64,000 nucleotides of DNA from the NCBI RefSeq assembly GCF_918378365.1, contig NZ_OU912926.1:3162001-3226000 (forward strand), in the 5' to 3' direction. This DNA is from Candidatus Nitrotoga arctica. Its GTDB lineage: Bacteria > Pseudomonadota > Gammaproteobacteria > Burkholderiales > Gallionellaceae. A program made the translations under genes and the position numbers. The stretch's first letter is position 1, and each line of letters opens with the position of its first letter. The notes below the pieces were generated by a model. The model did not search any database and was not told the DNA's origin. It saw only the letters and a program-made list of their open reading frames with translations. Below are positions 55,721-63,856 of the stretch, in pieces.

Positions 55721-55865
55721 TTTGTATTTCCTCCCCGGTTTTTTCTAAAATATTTAGATATTTTTACTAATTTTTAAACGGAACTCGGATGTTTTCAAGC
55801 AAATTTACGCTGTAACCGAATTCCTTCTGGTAAAAAATAGTGTAGATACCAGCAATTACTAAATC

Positions 55866-55892
55866 CAGTGATATAAAAATGCAGTGATATAA
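55866..55892. promoter_or_regulatory. Direct repeats over the oxidase promoter
   Basis: CAGTGATATAA occurs at 55866-55876 and again at 55882-55892, an 11-bp perfect direct repeat with 16-bp period. The second copy overlaps the -10 box of the oxidase promoter, so a repressor or activator bound here would control it. It does not resemble an FNR/ANR site. Confidence 0.5.
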
Positions 55893-55918
55893 TAAAACCC
55901 TACGCTTAACCTTGTCAA
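55889..55918 (-). promoter_or_regulatory. Sigma-70 promoter of the core oxidase operon
   Basis: On the minus strand: perfect TTGACA (55918-55913), 18-bp spacer, TATTAT (55894-55889, one mismatch). The transcript would start near 55882 and have a leader of about 160 bases before the first gene. Confidence 0.7.
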
Positions 55919-55954
55919 GGCATAGCGCACCTAAACCAAACAATAATATTGATT

Positions 55955-57388
55955 ATGAACATTAATAACTTTCTGTCGCGTATCCCTCTTCGTTACTGGG
56001 GATATCTTTCGTTGTCATTATGGGGTGCAGCGATTCTCTTTTTGTTGCGCCAAGACCTTTACAATTTAGATGAGGGTTCTGCCAAATCTCTTTTATTGGT
56101 ATGGTCAATCGCTGATCAGGTGGCAGCTTCAGTTGTAACTTTTGGCGCGCCCGATTTGCGCACATTGTTGTTTTTACCTGTGGCGTTTCTTTGGACAGGT
56201 AATGTTTTTGCAGCCAAAATTTTCACTACCCTTTTGCTAGCATTTGCTATTTGGTTACTTTATTTATGGAACCGACACAATGTCAATGCTGAAAGTGCTT
56301 TAATTGCCAGTGGCTTACTAATTATATCGCCGTTAATGCTAGAACAAATTGATACACTTTCTCCGGGCATTTATATATTGCCAGCGTTTGCATTAGGTGC
56401 ATGGCTGAATACGGAATATCGAGCAAATCCTAGCCCGGGTGGGGGTTGGTATTTTTCCCAATTACTAGTCAGCGCCTTCAGCGTAAGCTTGCATCCCATT
56501 GGCCTAGCTTATCCATTATCGCTGCTTTGGTCATGGTACAAAGATCCCTTAGACCAGAAGCAACAGAAATATTTTTTTATAGGGGTAAGTTTTGTTGCTC
56601 TCTTTACTTTACTCATCTTAAGGGGTTGGAATTACGTCGAATGGTTCCAAAACCCTATTAAAAGTCTCACCATTGCTATACTTGGATCATCCTTGGGAGG
56701 TGAATTATCTGCTGTCAGTTGGATAGCAGGAGGATTCATGCTTGCGGGGCTTCTAATCATCGTCACCAAACAATACCGCAACCTATGGTCAGATTTTACT
56801 GGACGCACTTTTCTTATTGGGTTGACGCTAGGAGTTACAACCAGTGATTCCACTTGGGCCACAATTGCGTTAAGTCTTATTTTATATTTTGGCATCCCTT
56901 TATTATTACAATCGCGACAGGTTCGTGCAGGTGAGGGATTTATACAGCAACGTGGCTTAATTTTGCTGTTTATTATCATTCTTTCCACAGTTTTTATGCG
57001 GGCGGATAAAACCCACTACGAAATTCGACAGTCCGGCTTTTTATCCGACGAGGATAAATTAATTCATTTTCTTGTTGAAGAAGCTGAAAATAACCGTAAA
57101 ATCGCTGAAGAAGACACAAGCGAAACAAATCCTGTTCCTTTACGTGTTGCCAGTCAATGGCCAAGCCGTACCATGATCGCCTGTAAATGTGATACTTTGC
57201 CTTTACCCCCAGCGGCGCGAGATCCGCAGACTCAGCTCACCATGCTGCACAGCATTACCCACTTATTATTCAATCCACGGCAAGCCAACAATGCAGCACT
57301 TGCCCGGAACCTATCTATTTCTGGTGGAGGGTTCATTGAAACTATCGCATTACAGCCCGGCGGGGTGCTTTTACATTTTAAAAAATAA
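55955..57388 (+). CDS. ArnT/PMT-like membrane glycosyltransferase-type protein
   Basis: A 477-residue protein with ten or more helices. The start (residues to about 60) has one helix followed by the periplasmic acidic motif NLDEG that is used by GT39/GT83-type lipid-linked sugar transferases, then DLRTLLFLP leads into the next helix. The last 100 residues are soluble. The ATG at 55955 is preferred over TTG at 55949, but neither has a good ribosome site. It diverges from the oxidase operon and seems unrelated to it. Substrate unknown. Confidence 0.65.
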   Translation: MNINNFLSRIPLRYWGYLSLSLWGAAILFLLRQDLYNLDEGSAKSLLLVWSIADQVAASVVTFGAPDLRTLLFLPVAFLWTGNVFAAKIFTTLLLAFAIWLLYLWNRHNVNAESALIASGLLIISPLMLEQIDTLSPGIYILPAFALGAWLNTEYRANPSPGGGWYFSQLLVSAFSVSLHPIGLAYPLSLLWSWYKDPLDQKQQKYFFIGVSFVALFTLLILRGWNYVEWFQNPIKSLTIAILGSSLGGELSAVSWIAGGFMLAGLLIIVTKQYRNLWSDFTGRTFLIGLTLGVTTSDSTWATIALSLILYFGIPLLLQSRQVRAGEGFIQQRGLILLFIIILSTVFMRADKTHYEIRQSGFLSDEDKLIHFLVEEAENNRKIAEEDTSETNPVPLRVASQWPSRTMIACKCDTLPLPPAARDPQTQLTMLHSITHLLFNPRQANNAALARNLSISGGGFIETIALQPGGVLLHFKK

Positions 57389-57453
57389 ATACACCAGCTA
57401 ACCTAAAAAATAGAGGCGGATAATAAGCGCATACCGACAAGAGGAGATGCGCG

Positions 57454-58407
57454 ATGGGGATCAACAAGATTCAGTTTCAAAAAGGTCTGTCGATGACTGG
57501 ATTCATGGAAAATTACGGAACGGAGGATAAATGCCACGCAGCATTGGTTGCTTCGCGCTGGCCTGCCGGGTTTGTTTGTCCGAAGTGCGGCGGTACGCAC
57601 CATAGCACCTTCGAGCGCAAGGGACTGCATTACTGGCAGTGTTCGATGTGCCGAGAACAGACCACTGCAATCTGCGGGACGATTTTCCACGCCACGAAGC
57701 TGCCCCTGACCCACTGGTTTTTGGGTATGCATCTGTTGAGTCAATCGAAGAACAGCATATCGGCGCTGGAACTCAAACGTCATTTGGGGGTGCGCTACAA
57801 GACCGCCTGGCTGTTGAAACACAAGCTGATGCAAGTCATGACGGTGCGGGAAGAATCGCGCCAGCTCGACGGTCGCGTTGAGATCGACGACGCTTATCTG
57901 GGTGGGGAGTTGCCCGGCGGCAAGAGCGGCCGGGGCTCGGAGAACAAGGTGCCCTTCATCGCTGCGGTGCAGACCACTGAAACTGGCCATCCGCTGTTCG
58001 TTTGCCTGACCAGGCTGAAATTTACCAAAGACGCGATTGCCCAGTGGGCGAAGAAATCGCTGTGCGCGTCGGTTAATGTCATTTCCGATGGATTGGGGTG
58101 CTTCCGAGCCGTCACAGAATCTGGAGCCACTCACGAGCGCACCGTCACCGGCGGCAGTACTGCCTGCGTAAAGCTGGAGCAATTTCGCGCGGTCAATACC
58201 CTCTTAGGCAATCTGAAGACGATGTTCTCTGGAACCTACCATGCGTTCGATTTCTCCAAGTACGCCCATCGTTACCTCGCCGAGTTTCAATATCGATTCA
58301 ACCGCCGCTTCGACCTGTCTGTCATTCTGGTCAGACTGCTTCGAGCATCATCCGTCACTTCGCCCTATCCTGTGCGCCTCATTCGCGAGGCTGAACATTG
58401 TGGCTAA
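57454..58407 (+). CDS. IS1595-family (ISXO2-like) transposase
   Basis: A 317-residue transposase: an N-terminal zinc ribbon (CPKCGGTHHSTFERKG, then CSMC, residues about 42-66), a helical region, and the ISXO2-like DDE domain (EIDDAYLGGELPGGKSGRGS; ISDGLGCFRAV; the FKTMFSGTYHAF-like NLKTMFSGTYHAF end). The frame is intact. I could not fix convincing inverted repeats; TAACCTA at 57398 and a GGCTAATCAGG at 58398 are candidates only. It lies between the glycosyltransferase gene and the third oxidase gene set, so it may have split what was one locus. Confidence 0.9.
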   Translation: MGINKIQFQKGLSMTGFMENYGTEDKCHAALVASRWPAGFVCPKCGGTHHSTFERKGLHYWQCSMCREQTTAICGTIFHATKLPLTHWFLGMHLLSQSKNSISALELKRHLGVRYKTAWLLKHKLMQVMTVREESRQLDGRVEIDDAYLGGELPGGKSGRGSENKVPFIAAVQTTETGHPLFVCLTRLKFTKDAIAQWAKKSLCASVNVISDGLGCFRAVTESGATHERTVTGGSTACVKLEQFRAVNTLLGNLKTMFSGTYHAFDFSKYAHRYLAEFQYRFNRRFDLSVILVRLLRASSVTSPYPVRLIREAEHCG

Positions 58408-58540
58408 TCAGGAAAAGTTATGTGCGAATTGCGTAACCTTCCAGAAATAATTTTCTGGTAACTCTACGACGTCGAAAGCTTAAGATTAGCCTGATTTAGT
58501 CGGCTCATGCCCCAATTGGAGAAAAATTTAATTTAACGAT

Positions 58541-58750
58541 ATGAATAAGCTCATACAAGAAATTATAATTTATTTGGTTGTCGCTCTTAGCTCTCTATTC
58601 ATCATGAGCTATGCTGTACACATGCTGGTTGGTGGCTTAGTTAGCAAGAAAACTGAGTACTTGCTGATTTTAATCACTTGTATCATTGGTGTAGTGGCTA
58701 TAGGATTTATGGCTTGGGATGTAGCACAACGCCGCAAGGGCATTAAATAG
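58541..58750 (+). CDS. Small two-helix membrane protein
   Basis: A 69-residue protein with helices at about 7-30 and 40-59 and a basic end (AQRRKGIK). It begins right after the IS1595-type gene, and decayed transposase sequence follows it. The ribosome site is weak (GGAGAAAA some 17 bases upstream). Its shape resembles other small proteins of the region, but no family is recognised. Confidence 0.5.
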   Translation: MNKLIQEIIIYLVVALSSLFIMSYAVHMLVGGLVSKKTEYLLILITCIIGVVAIGFMAWDVAQRRKGIK

Positions 58751-58959
58751 CGATTCGCACACAGCTTAAAATACTAGCAGCCTGCCGAGCTGCATGGCAA
58801 CATAAATAATCGATACATCAATATAATTAGTTTTTGAGCAAAGCCGGACAGACTGCTAATCTTACTGTTACAAATGTAATTTTAGCTTACCGGTTACAAT
58901 GCGGACAATGGCCCAAGGCACTTGTGAAAGCGACGTTCAAGTAACACTACTCTGGTACG

Positions 58960-59410
58960 TAACGCTGTTGCGTACACTAGGCTGCCACGAGCCAGCATAA
59001 TCGTTCTACTTGGCGTTCGGCGAATTTTTTAACCGCTGCCATCGCGTCCGGCCTTGAGTCGTGACGCCATCAAGAGTCCTAAGCTGCGATGCTCAGCGTA
59101 ATGGTGAAACCCGCGTTAGTCCCTTCCTTCGTAGTGCCTTAGTCTAAAAGTCCTGCTTGAGTTCCTGAAAGTCCCGCTCGATGCGCCAAGCTTTCTTCGA
59201 CAATACCAGAGCCAAGTCATCACCATCACCGATTCATGCCGGGTTCCCGACACAGTCCCATTGGGCATACGCGGGGACCATACCCAAGTTTAGGCGGTGC
59301 AGTCCCCAGTTACCCATACCGCGCGGGGGGCCGGGCAAATGCCGACTATATGGTAGCGTTAGTACACGATGGGAGGCTGTCTTGAAGGCTTACCAGTGAC
59401 AAACTGACTA
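58960..59410 (-). pseudogene. Decayed IS4/IS701-type transposase remnant
   Basis: Minus-strand sequence reads AWRIERDFQELKQDF near 59190-59150, the C-terminal signature of IS4/IS701-type transposases, and after a frameshift HYEGRD-stop-RGFHHYAEH at about 59136-59095, the next conserved block. Stops and frame changes are many. No complete frame or ends remain. Extent is approximate. Confidence 0.7.
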
Positions 59411-59421
59411 TCTAGCTAGGA

Positions 59422-59808
59422 CTAGGACTCTACAAGTAGGGCACCTGTAAAAATGACCAAGGCACGCACCAGCAACAACGCCTTACCTTGCGCACGATGA
59501 TCGATGCGCACGCTGTTATCACTACGCAGCAAACACAGAGCAGTTTTAACTTGCATTACATATAACGCGTACATCATCACGAGCATCATGAAATGTATCC
59601 ACACTAGAATTGAGGTCAATTCGCTTTCCACAATCAAACGCCGATACCAGCCCTTATAAAGATAGAGATAAATCGGCATCCCCAAATCAAACAAAATTAC
59701 GGAAGTCATTGTCAGTACATGAAACGTACGTTGCTTAGCGTATCGGAACGCAGCTAACATTAATACATAAGTAAACAGCGCTGCCCACACTGTACCTGCC
59801 GTTAGCAT
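59422..59808 (-). CDS. Unassigned four-helix membrane protein between two transposase remnants
   Basis: A 128-residue protein with helices at about 5-20, 30-50, 65-88 and 107-125. Charged loops between them include YKGWYRRLIVESE and RSDNSVRIDHRAQG. A His (IHFMMLVMM) lies in the third helix. The frame is intact, although both sides are decayed transposase sequence, so selection seems to have kept it. Family not recognised; the place among oxidase genes hints at a respiratory role. Confidence 0.55.
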   Translation of the reverse strand: MLTAGTVWAALFTYVLMLAAFRYAKQRTFHVLTMTSVILFDLGMPIYLYLYKGWYRRLIVESELTSILVWIHFMMLVMMYALYVMQVKTALCLLRSDNSVRIDHRAQGKALLLVRALVIFTGALLVES

Positions 59809-59869
59809 ATTCTGTTCTGTCCACGCACCTTACTTGCATTCTCCATCAGTTCTTTTAGACGATTCTAAC

Positions 59870-60500
59870 TACGATAGTTCGTAAGATAATGCCGAACACC
59901 GGTTCCACCGTGCATTTACGTTTTACATATAGCGCCCGGCCCATGATCGTCAGTAACAAATGCCGCCTGCCCCACCTCCGTAGCATCTTATTTCAGCAGC
60001 GGTAGTGCAGTAAGCATGTTACTCACTACACACTGCAATCACGGGCTGATGTTCTGTTCCACGCAAGCCTTGACGTTAGCCAATGAAAAGTACGTGTGGG
60101 CCACCAAGTCAGCCGGCTTTCCAGTTCAACCAGCAATGCTTTGAACTGCTGGATCGATGCTACTTGTCATTACACGCCTACACAGTGTTAATCGTCACGA
60201 TCAGCTAACGTCCATACCCACCTCAACCTGGCCGTTGTAGCATTCCACCACCGGATACTTTCATGACGCGTAATTTTTCTCATCCGTGAGAGTGATTTAA
60301 TCTTTGTCCTGCGCATCCGCCTCTGGCGGAATAGGGTGTTTGCCGTGAGGTTTATATCCGCTTTTTTGCTTTTGCCTCACGCTAGTCCAGCTTGCCTTGA
60401 TGCTCGACTTGTTTCTACTCAACGATAAACCGCGCTAAGTGATGTTCCGGTAGCCAGTTGTTCATCGAAGATGGGAATAGGCAGCATATGTTACATATGA
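59870..60500 (-). pseudogene. Decayed IS1182-type transposase remnant
   Basis: Minus-strand sequence, in shifting frames, gives ITLTDEKN and MKVSGGG (about 60290-60250), then YNGQVEVGMDVS (about 60240-60205) and ADLVAHTYFSLANVKACVEQ (about 60110-60050). These follow the order and spacing of conserved blocks in IS1182-family transposases. At least three frame changes and several stops show it is dead. Ends not determined. Confidence 0.75.
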
Positions 60501-60589
60501 TCTGCTTGAAGCGACTTAATAAATAATATTCAACTTATTTTTATAACAACGCTAATTGTGCTATTTCTAGTGGTGATTGGTCGGTTTTT

Positions 60590-61072
60590 TTATTTTTTAA
60601 TTGAGAAAAAATCCGACGAGCTACTAACTAATTTAAGCATTTCCTGAATTGCTTGGTAATCTTTTAAACTGGAAAACTGTCCTTTATGAAATACAAATTG
60701 CAAGCGCTGGTCTGATTTATTCAGACCAGCCAGACCGAACGAACGACCTGAGTAATCTGCGTATATTCGCAAATCTTTCACCAACTCCACTTGCTCTCCA
60801 TTGCGAAAAATAATTCGAGTTACCTGCTTACCTATTTCAATTGCGATAGGCGCAGCAGGCAGTAACATTAACCGGGTTTTCAATATGCGGTTGGCACCAG
60901 CAATAAAAAAGAAACTGGCCAGAAACGAAAACAAATATGCCAAACTGACATCTCCGCCATACCAAAATTTAAGTACCATTGACAGTAAAGCCACCACTGT
61001 AGGAACATACAGCAGTAAATCCCACATCATGCCTTTGCGGTCTTGAACTAAATTGAAACGCGTATCACTCAT
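60590..61072 (-). CDS. Unassigned membrane protein with cytoplasmic domain
   Basis: A 160-residue protein: two helices close to the N-terminus (about 17-36 and 43-60) and a soluble beta-rich domain of about 90 residues (IEIGKQVTRIIFRNGEQVEL, then LQFVFHKGQFSS). It resembles small membrane proteins with a PH-like domain, but I cannot name the family. It follows the thioredoxin-like gene by 6 bp and ends the third oxidase gene set. Confidence 0.6.
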   Translation of the reverse strand: MSDTRFNLVQDRKGMMWDLLLYVPTVVALLSMVLKFWYGGDVSLAYLFSFLASFFFIAGANRILKTRLMLLPAAPIAIEIGKQVTRIIFRNGEQVELVKDLRIYADYSGRSFGLAGLNKSDQRLQFVFHKGQFSSLKDYQAIQEMLKLVSSSSDFFSIKK

Positions 61073-61078
61073 GCTAGA

Positions 61079-61633
61079 TCAACCCGCGTGACTTTCTGTT
61101 CCCGCCTTGAGAATCCTTTTAATTCCCGCTTCCATTTCGCCATGCAACATGCGTCCTGGCTGAACTCCGCTAACAAAACCTTTATCATCTATAAAGAAAG
61201 TCCAGGGATCACCCATCACACGATATGCCTTGAATGCTTGCGGATTTTGGTATTGATCCATGTGCAAAAAAAGCACCTGGGTTTGATATTTTTCCAAGAG
61301 CGCTTTCATTATTTGCAACTGGCCATCACACACGGTGCAATGGCCAGGTGTGGCAAACTCCAAGACGATAGGTTTATTAAGCGCTAATGCTTTATCCAAA
61401 GAGTATTGGTACATGCGTGCATCTGGCTGACGATATGTTGTCATTTTACTCATGTCCCCGCCGACATCTGCCAATGTTTTGGTGGGCAAACTAGGTGCTA
61501 GCATACCTTTCTGCAACATTCCCATTGAAGCCCCCCCCATGCTCCATGCGGAAAACTGTTCGCCGCAACCACAAACCAGGCAGGAAACAACGAGCAGCCA
61601 TATTATTCTTATTTTCACTTGGGCCGGTTCCAT
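61079..61633 (-). CDS. Thioredoxin-like lipoprotein with CxxC
   Basis: A 184-residue protein: signal with a lipobox VCGC (Cys23), a linker, and a thioredoxin fold containing FATPGHCTVCDGQ (Cys99, Cys102), then LFLHMDQYQNP and the cis-Pro segment GDPWTFFIDDKG. It would act in the periplasm, lipid-anchored, as a thiol reductase for cytochrome c or copper-site assembly. Its start overlaps the mini-oxidase gene (copy B) by 19 bp. Confidence 0.8.
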   Translation of the reverse strand: MEPAQVKIRIIWLLVVSCLVCGCGEQFSAWSMGGASMGMLQKGMLAPSLPTKTLADVGGDMSKMTTYRQPDARMYQYSLDKALALNKPIVLEFATPGHCTVCDGQLQIMKALLEKYQTQVLFLHMDQYQNPQAFKAYRVMGDPWTFFIDDKGFVSGVQPGRMLHGEMEAGIKRILKAGTESHAG

Positions 61634-62127
61634 CCATTACAAGTACGGTATATATTATATCCCCAAATAATGTTAGCCAGTAAAACCACACTACCAAAAA
61701 TTCCTGCGAGTGACATAAAACGTGATGCCACCGACTCTCCGTCGTCATCAATAAAAATACCAATCAGCCCCGCAGAACTGAAGAAAACCACGACCCCCAG
61801 CAGGCCAAGATTATGCATCCAGAAATGGATCTTGACCAAACGCAGACTGTAGATGGAACGACGCACCAACCGTGGTATAAGATAATATACCGCGCCGAAA
61901 ATAGCCATTTCCACCCATCCCAACAAATTAATATGGGTATGCCCTAAAACGATCCTATGGCCGGGTATCCCGCTATTAACAAAGTGCCTAAAGGTGGGAA
62001 TCCCGCCCATCAACGCCCCCCAGGAAAAACCAATTATGCTGTAAATAATACATGCATAAATAAACCACAATGTATATTTGGTATATTCTTTATCCTGAGT
62101 CCAAGGCTCATTTGGTTCCTGCATCAT
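61615..62127 (-). CDS. Four-helix mini heme-copper-oxidase subunit I homologue (copy B)
   Basis: A 170-residue protein with four helices, paralogous to the 42.5-kb protein and to helices IX-XII of the CcoN-like subunit. His63 and His65 in LGHTHINLLGW form the H-x-H heme ligand pair; YYLIP, YSLRL (93-97), HFW (101-103) and AGLIGIF follow at the same spacing as in the full subunit (HAHLALLG, YSLTL, HFW, AGLIQG). It overlaps the cytochrome c gene by 20 bp and the thioredoxin-like gene by 19 bp, so the three should be made together. Function unknown; heme b binding is inferred. Confidence 0.8.
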   Translation of the reverse strand: MMQEPNEPWTQDKEYTKYTLWFIYACIIYSIIGFSWGALMGGIPTFRHFVNSGIPGHRIVLGHTHINLLGWVEMAIFGAVYYLIPRLVRRSIYSLRLVKIHFWMHNLGLLGVVVFFSSAGLIGIFIDDDGESVASRFMSLAGIFGSVVLLANIIWGYNIYRTCNGWNRPK

Positions 62128-62704
62128 GCTGATTCTCTTTCGCTTTTAATTTCACTTCTTCACGTACATCCTTATAATCCGATTTCCAGCTATCTGGCGC
62201 CCACATCCTAACCATCTCATCAATAAACTTGGACTCTCCACCCACAGGAGGAAGTCGCGACGCATTAGACCCTGGATTGGCTCGTAACTCGGAAAGAAAC
62301 ATAGCGATCGCCTGCAAATCCGCTTGCGGCAATTTCGCTACGAAAGCAGCTCCTTTAAAAGGGCCATGATCCATCGTTGTTCCAGGGTAAGATGCTTCTG
62401 GATCGGTTAAAAATTTGTTAAGGTATTCAAGGGTACGCTTGGAACCGATACCGTCGAGAACCAACCCCATATTTGTACCGTTGCGCATTGCGCGGTGACA
62501 GACAGTGCATCCCGCTGTACGAAATAATTCTGACCCGCGCAAGCCTTTTGTGGAAAAGTCATACTGAAGTACTGGATACATCGGCTTATCCAAGCGTAAT
62601 CTGACAACTTCTAGCACCAACCAACTGGCAAAAGCCATAATGCCAATCAGCGCAAAACCCCCAAATAGCAATTTTTCTCCAAGCTTCATATTGCTAATTG
62701 CCAT
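62108..62704 (-). CDS. Membrane-anchored monoheme cytochrome c (second copy)
   Basis: A 198-residue protein with an N-terminal anchor (about 12-33), heme site CTVCH (66-70) and a possible axial Met111. It shares MKLGEK at its start and VLDGIGS after the heme with the 162-residue cytochrome at 50.6-51.1 kb. A C-terminal extension of about 50 charged residues is unique to this copy. A GGGAG ribosome site supports ATG 62704. Confidence 0.85.
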   Translation of the reverse strand: MAISNMKLGEKLLFGGFALIGIMAFASWLVLEVVRLRLDKPMYPVLQYDFSTKGLRGSELFRTAGCTVCHRAMRNGTNMGLVLDGIGSKRTLEYLNKFLTDPEASYPGTTMDHGPFKGAAFVAKLPQADLQAIAMFLSELRANPGSNASRLPPVGGESKFIDEMVRMWAPDSWKSDYKDVREEVKLKAKENQHDAGTK

Positions 62705-62745
62705 ACTGAATTACTCCCGACTACTTAATATACATTCCAATAGAT

Positions 62746-62784
62746 AAAATCCCCGCGTCCAGAACAACTCGACGCGGGGATTTT
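62746..62784 (-). terminator. Intrinsic terminator of the diheme cytochrome gene
   Basis: AAAATCCCCGCGTC (62746-62759) and GACGCGGGGATTTT (62771-62784) form a perfect 14-bp stem with an 11-base loop. With flanking A/T it can work on both strands. It separates the diheme cytochrome gene from the gene set starting at 62.7 kb. Confidence 0.85.
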
Positions 62785-62817
62785 AAAAACAAAATCTATT
62801 CAATAACTTAAATACTT

Positions 62818-63597
62818 CTATCGAACTAAAATTTCCTTCAAAACGGTTTGATTATCTATCAAAAGTCCGTCCCGTACATTAATTGGCTGAGCAGTAGTCA
62901 AATATGCAGCAACATTATAAATGTCGTCATCTGTAAGCGTTTTCGCCACCGCCTGCATCATTGAAACCCCTCCAACTACAGGATCATTATTCCTTGTGCC
63001 ATCACGCCAACTTTTCAATTGATTAACCAAATATACATATTTTTGATTGCCGATTGCCGGAAACATAGGGTCAGCACCGCGACCATTAAACCCATGACAT
63101 GAATAACAAGAGGCTACCTTACCCTTTACCCCACTATGAACCAGAAGTTTTCCTAAATACGGCTGGCCAACCTGCTGGCCCTCTGCTTTAAGAGCTTTCA
63201 AATCAGACGGCTCAAACTTTCTGGGCAAACTATCTACAAATGCAGCCACATCACGGCGGTCTTGCTCGCTCAATGCTTTGGCGAATCCGTTCATTACCGC
63301 GCCTAGCCCAGAGGGGACTCGCTTATCTGCAGCAAAATTAGTGAGCTGTTTAACTATATAAACATAACCAATATTGGCTAAACGGGGCGCGCCCATGGCA
63401 TCATTACCTAATGCATTTTCACCATGACAGGTCAGGCAAGCAGGAACATCCCCTTTTCCTTGGGTAAAGATGGTCTTACCGTTAGCAGGATTCGCGCTAA
63501 CTTTTCCAGCTTCCGCAGAAGCGGCCGTTCCTGATACCAATACAGTGATAGCTATTATTGCAAGCCATGACGACAACATGGATGTAGATTTGCGCAT
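62818..63597 (-). CDS. Periplasmic diheme cytochrome c (c4-like)
   Basis: A 259-residue protein with a signal sequence ending near ASA (residue 28) and two heme sites, CLTCH (54-58) and CYSCH (164-168), in two similar halves, each followed by a GAPRLANIGYVYIVKQL or FPAIGNQKYVYLVNQL stretch. That is the c4 layout; axial Met candidates are in VMNGFAKAL and MMQAVAKTL. Each half is longer than in ordinary c4. It could donate electrons to the oxidase system. It follows the 33-codon gene. Confidence 0.88.
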   Translation of the reverse strand: MRKSTSMLSSWLAIIAITVLVSGTAASAEAGKVSANPANGKTIFTQGKGDVPACLTCHGENALGNDAMGAPRLANIGYVYIVKQLTNFAADKRVPSGLGAVMNGFAKALSEQDRRDVAAFVDSLPRKFEPSDLKALKAEGQQVGQPYLGKLLVHSGVKGKVASCYSCHGFNGRGADPMFPAIGNQKYVYLVNQLKSWRDGTRNNDPVVGGVSMMQAVAKTLTDDDIYNVAAYLTTAQPINVRDGLLIDNQTVLKEILVR

Positions 63598-63754
63598 TTC
63601 CCCCCCTTATTTCTTGAATTCTTCAATTTAATCTTCCCTTAACAACTTTACAAGTTGCTGGTCTTTCAACCACTATGTAAAGACACACCATGTTTTCGAA
63701 AGACATCCAAAAACAATATTTTCGCCATCCACAGTATTATTTAGCCTTGTTTCA

Positions 63755-63856
63755 TTAAGAATTCTTCTTAAACAAGATCGCGGCCATACCAAAAATAAAT
63801 CCAAAAATACACACATACATCAAAAGAACTTGGCCGGTAGTCACATTCTCAAACAT
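63755..63856 (-). CDS. 33-residue single-helix membrane microprotein
   Basis: A 33-codon gene with an excellent GGAGGAG ribosome site. It encodes one helix (VLLMYVCIFGFIFGMAAILF) with a short polar start (MFENVTTGQ) and a KKNS end. Like the 36- and 44-residue proteins of the region it looks like a CcoQ-type oxidase microprotein. It lies 157 bp before the diheme cytochrome gene on the same strand. Confidence 0.7.
   Translation of the reverse strand: MFENVTTGQVLLMYVCIFGFIFGMAAILFKKNS

Noticed and set aside
57389..57453. Terminal inverted repeats of the IS1595-type element
   Set aside because: Candidate ends before and after the transposase agree only weakly, so no element boundaries were called.
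59181..59399. 72-codon plus-strand frame
   Set aside because: It is antisense to the decayed IS4/IS701-type transposase remnant.
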